Shown here in pieces: positions 32,136 to 44,100 of a stretch of 64,000 nucleotides of DNA; within the stretch, counting starts at the first letter, position 1, and each line of letters begins with the position of its first letter. Location of the stretch: the NCBI GenBank assembly GCA_009746045.1, contig RPFO01000448.1:1141065-1205064 (forward strand). Direction: 5' to 3'. The notes beneath the pieces were generated by a model that saw only the letters and a program-made list of their open reading frames with translations, was not told the DNA's origin and did not search any database. The DNA comes from Mesostigma viride (Eukaryota; Streptophyta; Mesostigmatophyceae; Mesostigmatales; Mesostigmataceae). The position numbers and the translations under genes are program-made.

Positions 32136-35100
32136 GTGAGGGAGGGTACGCGTGATATATACTAAGGCTCTGTCATGGCTAGGCATGCCGCTGTCAGGTG
32201 ACGTTGTTGGTAGCCTGCAAACCCAAGGTTTGCATAGGAAGTCCGGTTTGGACAGTCTATGTTGTAATACCTCTTTATTGTCCCATTAAAAAAGGTATCT
32301 ATGATGGGATCTTTGACCTTGCATTACAGTCCATTCCACTTGTTATTTTGTTGAATTGATCAGGGCTCTGCATTTGGCTAGCCTGGAAGGCAAGCCGTGT
32401 TGGCCGAGTCCAACTAACGCACGGTGATGCATTGTCTTTTTTCTCAATCTCTCGATGCTTTTTGCAGTTCTGCCCAGCTTCAATTGCTATTCGTAGCTGC
32501 ACGTGCAAGTTCCCACCACCTCCAAATCCGCCACCACCATCACCTCCTCCGCCAAGCCCGCCACCATCACCCAACCCACCACCATCACCTCCTCCGCCAA
32601 GACCACCACCACCTAGCCCGCCCCCCAGGCCACCTCCTCCAAGGCCACCTCCAAGCCCCCCACCCAAACCTCCGCCTCCCAGCCCACCTCCTAGTCCGCC
32701 CCCTCCACCTAGCCCATCACCACCTCCGTCCCCACGCCCGCCTCCCAGCCCCCCTCCAAAGCCTCCACCTCCCAGCCCGCCTCCCAGCCCCCCCCCTCCT
32801 AGCCCGCCACCCCCTCCAAGCCCCCCTCCCCCTTCCCCCCCCCCTCCGAGCCCGCCTCCTAGCCCCCCTCCCCGTCCACCACCTCCCAGCCCTCCACCGC
32901 GGCCACCTCCTCCCAGTCCACCACCCAGCCCGCCTCCACCCCGTCCACCACCACCTAGCCCACCACCCAGCCCTCCACCTAGCCCGCCACCTCCAAGTCC
33001 ACCTCCTCCCCCAAGCCCGCCCCCCCCTCCCCCCTCCCAGTCCCCCTCCAAGGCCCCCCCCCTCCCCCCTCCCAGCCCCCCTCCCAGCCCGCCACCGAGT
33101 AAGAGTCCGTCACCTCCTCCTCCTCGTCCACCACCCAGCCCGCCTCCGCCCCGACCACCACCACCTAGCCCGCCACCCAGCCCCCGCCTCCCCGTCCGCC
33201 ACCTCCAAGTCCACCTCCAAGGCCACCCCCACCCTCGCCACCTCCTAGCCCGCCTCCGAGTCCACCCCCCTCACCCCTCCCCCTCCACCTAGCCCCCCGC
33301 CTAGCCCGCCCCCACCCCGTCCCCCACCTCCCAGCCCTCCTCCCCGTCCCCACCTCCCAGCCCACCGCCAAGTCCACCACCTAGCCCACCACCACCTAGC
33401 CCCCCACCTCCCAGCCCTCCCCCCGCCCGCCACCACCCAGCCCACCACCCAGCCCACCGCCTAGCCCGCCACCCAAACCGCCACCACCTAGCCCACCTCC
33501 AAGCCCACCTCCGCCAAGGCCACCGCCCAGCCCCCCACCAAACCCACCGCCACCCAGACCACCACCCAGCCCACCACCGCCCAGACCTCCTCCCCCAAGC
33601 CCACCGCCCAGACCTCCACCACCCAGCCCGCCTCCCAGCCCATCGCCACCTGTCGCTCCTGACTCCCCCAACACGCCGACGAGCCCAGCATGGCCAGGTC
33701 TACCCCCAGCCCCACCTGGGTGGATTGTTCCATGTGATGGAACCAGCCCGCCCATTCTGGGCTGCTCTAATGTGGAATACCCAGAATATGTCTACAATAA
33801 TGCGGCCGTGGCATTTGTCACTGGCAGCATGCCCGTTGTGGATGGCGTGTACACAGAGTGGAACACGGCATGCTCAGGCCTCGTAAATACGTGCTCAGAT
33901 CAGGGGGCGAATGGGTTGTATCCTCCGACATGGGCATATGTCATGTTTGAGTCTGGTATTATTGATTTGTACGAGACCAAGATCCAGTTCGCGGACGTGT
34001 TTGTCCAGTACAGCTGTGCAGCCTCGCGGGTGTACTTCCTCGTTCTGAACCGGCAGGTGGCAGGTTGTGGTGGAGGCTCATCATTTGACAACAATTGCAG
34101 GTGAGTCTTACAGGGCGTTGCTGCAAGTCAGCTGGAATGAATTTTCAATAGAATGCATGTCTCAGCAACCATTCCTGTAACTTCGTGGTCCCTAATTTTT
34201 TAACAGATATTATCTCTGTTCTTTTCTCTGTGCTCATGGCATTAACAGCCAAAAATCTTGCGTACTTTAGTGCTGGGCGCCTGGCCTGTCAGCTCCGTGC
34301 TACATTGCCTGCACATAATGCTGGCGGGCTTACGTCTGTTGATCTTGGGACGCCGTTTTGCCATGCTGCCACTGCCCAGGTGGTTGATGGAGTCAAGGAG
34401 CGCCAAAGATGAGTGGAGAATCGTGGTTAATGACACCAAGAGAGTAGACGCTGCAAGCACGGGGTTTGCATTCATCCCTGCGGTGGGCAAGTCTGGTTAT
34501 GCTATTGGGTATGAGGCCTCCTTCGACCTTGATCCAGGCGCGTGGGAGCTGTATGTCCACGCTCAAGTGAAAGGGGGCCGGACCTCTGCAACACCCAAGG
34601 TAGGTGAATTTTCTGAGCAAGGGTTTCTTGACTGTGTGATAATACTGCTAATGCTCAACCTCTTACCAAGAAGAGTAGCCACACTGCCCTGGAGTTGGAT
34701 GAGCAAGGTTGCGGGGCTTTGCTTAATCCACATGTGGGAAAGAGGGGTGTTGGTTCTTCTATGCTTTCTTGTTTGGTCAATAATAGCATTTTCTGCTTGG
34801 CAAGCAGCTTATTACAGCCTAGCTGGCACTGTCAAGTGGTTGCTGATTCAGCTCCAAGTGCTCCTCCACAGTAGAATATGTTTGCTGATGAAAGAAAGAC
34901 GAAGCTTCAACCTCAGATTCATTTCTTGCATCATTCTGCGCCGATGAGATGCAGGAGCCCTCGGATGTATTAGTCTACATTGTCTGCAAATTTTGCTCGT
35001 CAGCCAATCATGTTCAGGTATTGGATGTGTACTGACAACATCTTATGCCCCATGGCATCCTGTGGTTGAATCCGTGACCCTGCGGCATTTTTGTCACTGC

Positions 35101-38100
35101 AGAATTGCCCGGTGCCAATGGCCATCCAACCTTGTTCTGGTTGCACATACCCTCCCCCTCCCAGTCCACCACCAAGCCCGCCGCCACCTCGGCCGCCACC
35201 ACCTTCCCCGCCACCTAGACCTCCTCCGCCCAGCCCCCCTCCCAGCCCCCCCCCCCAAGCCCCCCTCCAAGCCCGCCCCCTCCTCCTAGCCCTCCTCCTC
35301 CGAGGCCCCCTCCAAGCCCTCCTCCCAGCCCACCACCCCGCCCACCACCTCCCAGCCCTCCGCCTCTTCAGTTTCCTGCACCACCAAGCCCACCACCGAG
35401 CCCGCCACCAAGCCCCCCTCCAAGGCCCCCACCCTCTCCTCCCCCGCCTCCTCCCAGTCCCCCCCCCCAGCCCACCACCTCCGAGCCCACCCCCTAGCCC
35501 ACCGCCGCCAAGCCCGCCACCACCTCCCAGCCCTCCACCTCCGCCCAGCACCTGCATTCAGCCAAGCCCCCCGATAATAAGCTGCGATGGGGTGGACTAC
35601 CCTGAATACGTCTACAATATCCAGCCGGCCGCCATTTTCTTTGGAGGATCCAACTCACCCCTGGTTGATGGCAACTACACGGAGTGGGGCATCACATGCT
35701 CGGGCATTCCTAACACATGCGCGACCATGACCAATGGCGTCTACCCTCCCTACTGGGCATTCATCATGTTTGAGAGCGGCATCATGGATCTTTATACTAC
35801 CAAGATTAAGTTTGCGGATGTGTTCTTCAAGTATGATTGCACCAACAACCGGCTTTTCGTCCTGGTGCTGAACCGCAGGGTCAACAAATGCGGCTTCACG
35901 TCTAGTTTTGACTCGGAATGCAGGTATGAGCTGCTCCTTTGTACCTCGTGCTGCTGATGGACACGCATTGTCTGATTGCCTGCGAATTTCTTTCAGTGGT
36001 CTTTCTGGCATTGGATTTCCAGGCTGCTAAGGGTTTTTTCTTTTTAGTTTGTGTAGATGGGATTGTGGCAATGTAAGATAATGGACCCTAATGATGGGAA
36101 GTTGCACTGAAGCAAGCGTACATGCTGCGCATCTGTTTCTTGTTCATGTATTGTAACAGGTGGCTGATGTCCAAGAGCTCTGCAGATGAGTTCAGGGTTA
36201 TTGTCGATGATAACAGAATGGTTGATGCTGGTTCAGGCCCTGGCAGTTTCCAGTTCATCCCTGCAGTCGGGAAATTGGGCTACTATGTCGGTTATGAGGC
36301 GGTCTTCCCTCTGGCGTCTGGGAACCACGGGTTGTACATTCACGCCAATGTGTTCGGTGGAAGAACTTCAGCTACTCCGAAGGTAAGTCATACTACGTGT
36401 ATCTGTTTTCTTTGTAAGTGGTATGCTCGACCATCCTAGCTATGCTAGCTTTCTGCATGTTTATGGCTGGCTATGCTAGCTTTCTGAGTGTCTATGGCTG
36501 GCTATGCTAGCTTTCTGCGCGTCTATGGCTGGCTATGCTAGCTTTCTGCGTGTTTATGGCTGGCTATGCTACCTCAGGTGTTCTTTCGTTGGTTCATTGC
36601 AGGCTTATTTTCTCATCCATTTTTTTTTCTCCTCTTGTTCGTTCTCCTCCGTGTTTTTTGTTGGTTCTTGCAGAATTGTCCGGTGCCCCTTGCCGTACCA
36701 TCCTGCACCGAGTGCACAAGCCCGCCACCGCCCAGCCCTCCCCCTCCAAGTCCCCCTCCCCCCAGTCCACCTCCCAGCCCTCCCCCCCCAAGCCCCCCCC
36801 CAAGCCCCCCCCCCCAAGCCTCCCCCCCTAGCCCTCCACCCACTGGCACCCCGAGACCCCCCCCCCCTCCCAGCCCGCCTCCCAGCCCCCCCCAGCCCGC
36901 CGCCTCCCCCTCCCAGCCCCCCACCCAGTCCGCCCCCACCTAGCCCACCGCCTAGTCCACCGCCTAGTCCACCTCCTCCGAGCCCGCCGCCACCCAGCCC
37001 ACCACCTGGCCTGGTGCCATGCGGGCAGAAGAGCCCTCCGTACCTCGTCTGTTCGAACGTTTCGTATGCTGCGTATCCCTACAACAATGTGGCGGCTCTC
37101 AAGGTTTCTGATACCCCGCCTGTTGTGGATGGGAGCTTTACTGAGTGGAACACGACCTGCTCAGGGGTGAACAACACCTGCGCCGTGAAGACGAATGGCG
37201 AGTATCCGTCGTCATGGGCATATGTAATGTTCGAGAGCGGACAGGTGGAACTTTTTGAGTACAAGATCCGCTTTGCTGATGTGTTCGTCAAGTACGACTG
37301 CGCGACATATCGGCTATATATCCTGGTGCTGAACCGCATCATGCCAGGGTGTTCAGGCAGCGGCTTCGACCTCAATTGCAGGTGGGTTGAGGGTGTGTCA
37401 GGGTATCTAGAAGCTCTGAATTCCCGTCTGGCACGTCTGGCAAGACCACAGAGGGGATCTGACCTGCGGCAATTCAGTGCCTGACAGTCAGTGCATTTGG
37501 AAAGCTGCCGGACTTCAAAACCTAGCAATACACCCTGCCTGTGGATGATTTATCATGGTGCATTGGAGCAGGCTGCTATCCTCTTAGCCGTGCTTGGTTG
37601 GTGTAGTTATGCATGGCTGCTGCAGATGTGGCATTATGCGATGTTTCAGCCCTGCTTCGTGGTGTTCAGTGGTCATCTAAAGCCATATGATGCCATGGTA
37701 GCAGGCACACAACATTTGCTGAGTAGAACTTGATGAGTAAAAGGTGTGTGCATTGTCTGGTGTCTGTAAACTGCAGGTGGCTCATGGCAAGCCAAGCCTC
37801 AAAGGATGAGTGGAGAGTGGTCGTCAACGACAAGAGAATGGTTGATGCTTCGTTTAATTCTTCAAGCTTCCAGTTTATTCCTGCCAACCAAACTGGCGGG
37901 AAGCAGTACTACATTGGATATGAAGCCACCTTTGCCATCGAGCCAGGTTTCTGGGAGCTTTACATCCATGCACAAATCTGGGGGTTGCGAACATCTTCTA
38001 CTGTAAAGGTAAGGCTCTCAAAATCGACTCGTTTTGCATGTTCATCTTTCTGATGTCTGTGCAGGTCACGATGGCTTGTGAGAGGTATTCATGTTTGGTG

Positions 38101-41100
38101 GAGATCTTTCTTAATCTATTGTTGGTCACATAACAGCAGCTTTCAATGTGCGTAGCATGCTTGGAAGGGACCATTCACACCGTGAAGCCTAATTTAATGA
38201 CAGAGGATGTATTATGTGTGGGTCCACTATGTTTTGCTGGTCATGCCTTTCTAACGCCTTCTTTTTTTGCCTTTGTTGATTCTGGGTGTTTTTCGCAGTT
38301 TTGCCCGGTCCCTCTGGCAATTGAATCCTGCACTTACTGTGACCAACCGCCTGCACCCAGCGCTCCACGGCTGCCTCCACCGCCACCTGCCAGTCCTCCT
38401 CCACCTGCGCCACGCAACCCACCCGGCCCGCTCACACCGGCACCCCCCTTGGCGCCACCTCCTAGCCCTCCCAGTCCACCAACATGTTACCAGGGAACAT
38501 CCCCCCTGCTGGAATGCTATGGTGTCGAATACCCCGAGTATGTTTACAACCATGCTGCAGCCTACCTCGTGGGCAACAGCACGCCACCCGGCATTGATGG
38601 CGATTACACCGAGTGGAATACAGCCTGCTCGGGCATCCCCAACACCTGTGCTACCAAGACCAATGGCACCTACCCAGCCAGCTGGGCATTCATCATGTTT
38701 GAGAGCGGCATCATTCGTCTGTATGATACAAAGATCAAGTTCGCGGATGTTTTCTTCCAGTACGACTGCGCCACAAAACGGGTCTACGTGCTCGTGCTGA
38801 ATCGGCGTGTCCCGAACTGCGCGGCAGACTACCTAGACTATGATTGCAGGCAAGTTTACCACCATCGGTTCCCGCCAGTCCAGTAATGAAGAATTAGTGT
38901 GTTTGGAATCTTTTTTTCAGTTTTTCATGACATTTTGTGCCATCCTTAATGACATAATTTCTTACATGACATGACATGACATGACATGACATGACATGAC
39001 ATGACATGACATGACACGACACGACACGACACGACACGACACGACACGACACGACACGACACGACACGACACGACACGACACGACACGACACGACACGAC
39101 ACGACACGACACGACACGACACGACACGACACGACACGACACGACACGACACGACACGACACGACACGACACGACATCACATTACACCACATTACACCAC
39201 ATTACACCACATTACACCACATTACACCACATTACACCTCATTACATTACATTACATTACACTGCACTACATTACATTACATTACATAATTTCTTCCAGC
39301 AGCTCGTATCTGCGTAGTCTACCTCCACATGACCACATACATCGTTAATATCTCTTACTTATGTGCTTGTGGTCATAAGACTTTCCTGCATGCCCATTGG
39401 CTTTTGCTTAGAAGTATTTGTGTAAGCTTTCACACATTGGATGGTCTTGTCTCGGTGGAAGTTTCCTGATACCACGCAAAGCTTTCCTTGGTAACTTTTC
39501 TTGTTCCATCTGTTTGCAGGTGGCTCCTTGCAAAGGCGTCAAAGGACGAGTTCAGGGTCATTGCTAATGAGACGCGGGTCGTTGATGCAGGCTATGGCCC
39601 TGCTAACTTCCAGTTTATCCCTGCACGGGGAACACCAGGATACGTGGGCTATGAGGCAATGTTTTACTTGGATCCTGGCGTCTACGTGTTCTATATCCAT
39701 GCTCAGATTTACGGGCTGAGAACATCGGCAACGCCCAAGGTAAGCCCGTTTGAGCAAGCAACTCTTTTGTTTGTGCCAATGATGAGGGGAATAGTTGAGT
39801 GCACTGTGAAGTGCAAATAGGTATTCATGCACCGTTCTGATACCCTCTGATATCCTGCCTGATGACTTTTAGCAGAACATAATATAAGTAAATATAGACA
39901 CATGCTTAGAGATAAGCCAAGTAAAATGTACACATATGAATAAATATGTGCGAGAAATCGCAGGCAAAAGATTGGCATACTATGCCTCATGTTGCGGCAG
40001 GCAACTTCCACATTAGATGGTTTCGTAGTACTGGCTAGAACAGGCAGCCTGTTTGACTTGTTGTCCACAAGAACCAGTCTTGAGTAATGAGTAAGCCTTT
40101 CCGCTGTATGTAATTATTTTCTAATGAGATTAGCATAGTACTCCGTGGCATGCCCATGCGCATGACACGCAAATACTTACTTAAGCCATTCCACTGTAAA
40201 CAATCCGCATCGGCAGGTCTTTGCAATGCCAGGCCATGGAGGCTCATAATCCCTGTGATTCCTTTGACATCCCATTGTGTGGTCTGCCATATGCAGAACT
40301 GCCCAGTGCCTCTTGCTCTGGACTGCCTTGGAATCTGCGGGAACCCGCCGCCACCACCGCCCAGCCCTCCCCCACCGCCTCCGAGTCCATCGCCGCCACC
40401 ACCTTTTGTGGGCCCACAGCCACCGCACCCCCCACCATCGCCACCACCTCCGAGGCCCCCCCCTCCAAGCCCACCACCGAGCCCACCGCCGCCTAGCCCC
40501 CCTCCTCCTTCCCCCCCTCCAACAAGAGTGGCACCTTGCTGGCAAGGCAGTCCACGCAATCTCTCATGCGATGGAACGACATATCCGGAGTACATTTACA
40601 ACCCTGCGCCGGTGTCAAAAGTTCTCAGCTATCAAGTGCCACCCTTTATCGATGGATCCGCGGATGACTGGGACACCAGCTGCTCGGGTTATATTAACAC
40701 TTGCGAGGTCAAGGTCGACGGTTTATACCCTGATGGCTGGGCATTCGTCATGTTTGAGAGCGGTATCATGCGTCTGTACGAGACAAAGATTAAGTTTGCA
40801 GACGTATTTTTCAAGTATGACTGCAACACCCGCAAGCTGTACATCCTGGTGCTGAACCGTGTCAACCCTGACTGTGCGGGCAACGGATTTGATGCAAACT
40901 GCAGGTATGTCTGGAATGCCTACTTTTCATGGATGCCCCATGGTTATAAGCGCAGTGCATTTCTGACTGTTGCAGTCTTTTTGGCACCTTAATGGGAATT
41001 CCAGGCCAAATACTTTGTGCGCACGAGTAGTGCACAAGGATCCTGGATGTGACTAATTTGTTTTATCTTTGTACATCGCTGTCGTTGGTTCGTTGCCCGT

Positions 41101-44100
41101 GCTAACAGGTGGCTGATGGATGACCGAGCATCTACAGATGAATGGAGGGTTGTTGTTAACGACAACAGGATGATTGATGCATCAGCCAATTCTGAGTTTT
41201 TCCGTTTTATTGGAGGTAATGGTGGGGGTTCAGTGGGCTATGAGGCTGTGTTTGACCTTGAGCCAGGCGCATGGGAGCTCTACATCCATGCCCAGATCGA
41301 CGGTCTGAGGACATCTGCAACACCGAAGGTAATTGCCAGCCTGTTAACCTTGCGAATGTTGCCTTTTCTTACCAGGCATGCCCTTTTTTTGGCGACAGCA
41401 GGCATCCAAGCTGAGTATTTCCAGCCTCGGAGCTTCCTTTACTCTCAGGCTTGCCATTTGTGTTCCTTGCTGCATGAACCGCAGTTTCACAGCAGCCTTC
41501 CCGCAATTACACTTCCCTCAATCGTTAGTTGAAGGTCTACCCGCTGAAACCGCGCCTTGCTTTTGTCACCAATTTGGCACCACGGCTTGGTCCGTCGTTT
41601 TGATACCACAGAATGTGCTATGGCATCTCGGTGTGACCAACAGGGAATTTTTCCTGCGGAAATTGTGTAGTTGCTTACGGAGCGTGCTCAAGTGCACTTT
41701 TGTACTGTGGCGTGGGCAACCTTGCGGCACGCATATTTCTGCAGCATGGCAACGTATCTTTTCACTTTCTCAGCTGATCCCTTGCTGGCATATTTAAGTA
41801 ATTGGGCCATGGTAAATTTCATCGTGCGCTGGCCTCTTCCTTTTTTGCACTGCAGAATTGTCCGGTTCCGCTGGTTGTGGACTCCTGCACAGAGTGCCAG
41901 GAGCCGCCACCACCCCTTGCGCCGCTGGCCCCAGCACCTCCGGTGCCACCCTTGTCGCCGTGCTACATGGATTACCCTCCTGCACCGGCTCGTCCACCCA
42001 GCCCGCCCCCGCCATCACCCGCGCCACCCCCACCCAGCCCTCCTCCTTCCCCACCACCCCCCAGCCCTCCGCCCCCACGTCCTCCACCGCCAAGTCCCCC
42101 ACCAAGTCCGCCACCGCCTAGGCCCCCGCCTAGCCCACCACCACCACCTCCTCCACCTAGCCCCCCGCCTCCGGCTTACATGGGTCCCTGCAATCGCCCG
42201 AACGATACCTATGTTTGCGGCGCCACATCGTACCCAACATATCCACTTAATACACTAGCTCCAGCCATCTTGGCATACAATGCTGCTGCGCCAGTGGTTG
42301 ATGGAAGCTATGGTGACTGGAGCACCAGCTGCTCGGGGCTTAACAACACTTGCTCAACTAAGACAAGTGGGCTGTACCCATCTCAGTGGGCATATGTCAT
42401 GATTGAGACGGCTAAGGTCAATGGCATTGCAAGCAAGCCCAGCTACGCAGACGTCTTCCTGACGTATGATTGTACAAACTCGAAGCTCTATATCTTGGTG
42501 CTTACCCGGAGGGACGCTGGCTGTGCTGACACAACAAAGCACGATCTGGACTGCCGGTAGGTTGCTCTTGCTTTTTCCCGCTCCATTTTACCTGCACTTC
42601 TTTGTGCGGATGCGACAAGTTTGCTTTCAAGCACATGCTAAAGAGACATGCATGCTCGCAGCAGCTCTTGCCTGCCACTCCGATCTCTTCTCTTCATTTC
42701 CGCATCCTCACATTTTTTGGCCATTCTTCTTGTATGGCAATGGTGGGCTGTTGATCTTACTGCGATGAGCAAAATTTTTTTTATGGATGCTGGGCGTCTT
42801 GCCTCGTTCAGGTGGCTGCTGGAGAATGGTGTCACCAATGCAAGCTTTGGTGTTCAGGTCAACACCAGCTCCAAAATAGTCGATGGGAGCAATAGCTCCA
42901 GCGTCTTCCGGTTTATTCCAGCCAATGGGGTCACGGGCTTTAACATTGGTTTCGAGGCGGTGATTCCAATGAGTCCAGGCGTATACGGCATGTACTTTTA
43001 TGCAAAGGTGGAAGGTGGAAAAGTATTTGGCACACCACAGGTGAGTACGTCTGCTCAGGCCAAGCGAACAACAACCTCATCTGATTGTCTGGCTGTGGTC
43101 AGGCATCTGGCTGGCTGGCTGGCTGGTCGGCTGTCTGTCTGGATGCTTTAATGGGTGGGGGTCTGTGGTGTAGTGAGATGCATGTTGGCCTTTGTCTTAC
43201 TAGCAAAGGCTTTTTGCAGCTATGGGTCATATTTGCAGGATGGATGGCTGGTGTAGGCCTAGCGATGGATGTGGCACGTATTGCTGCAGTTCTAAGCATG
43301 GCAAGCATGGCTGGAGAGGTATGGTTCTAAGCAGAACTGGTCACCACATCTTTTGTATCATGGAGCAGCCCATGGCCAGATTTGGGGATGAAAGGTAGCT
43401 AACTAGAAAGCGCTGCTGTTGAAGCGTTGCTCCTTGGCATAGTATACCTTGAAAACTGCTAAAGCAAACGCTGGTTAGCCTGTCAATCGCGTTTTCTGTG
43501 CCTGACGCGTCTCTTTTGCATCATGGTAACTAGCTTATCAGCATTGGACGGAAAGCAATTACGTGCAATGTGTTACGGCCTCCAGCTTGTGCATCGGAAT
43601 GTCAGGGTTTGAGAATGGACTTATGAAACTTGTACAAAAGAGAAATGTAGGAGACTGATGCATCGCGGTTCCACCTTTGGTAATTCTAGTGCCAGTTCTT
43701 CTTGTGTGTAGTCAGACCTGCAATCAAAGACTGGGAAGTTCCAGTTGGCTTGCCAACACCCTGTTTCAATATTGCAAACTGCTGTATGCCACCATTATCG
43801 CGGCACCTGTAAACCATGGTCATCCAGAGATTGACTGATGTTGGGAAGGGCATGAAGGTAACTTGTGTAGTTACATGTTGTAGGGAATGTCTGGGTCTTG
43901 TGCTGAGGTCCATGTTTACACATCACGTACTCTGTGCCCGCCCATCTGCTTAGCTGGCCCCTGCTCGCGTGTTGGTGGTTTAAGGTCTACTGAACTAGGG
44001 AACTTGTCTAAGAAATAGGAGCCCTTTATGCCTGTGCGTCGCTTTCTCAGGTGTGTGGATGGCTGATGTGTGTCCGGCTCTCACATGATGGACTGTCTCA

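Noticed and set aside
32299-33755. Long Gly-rich open frames on the minus strand opposite the polyproline exons (also at 35,000-35,560, 36,613-36,939, 40,035-40,595, 44,265-45,365)
   Set aside because: They are the antisense of CCN-rich polyproline codons and have no start, splice or domain logic of their own.
38894-39289. Open frames of repeated MSCRVV or TRHDT units
   Set aside because: A 5-bp microsatellite is open in every frame; there is no coding evidence, and it lies in an intron.
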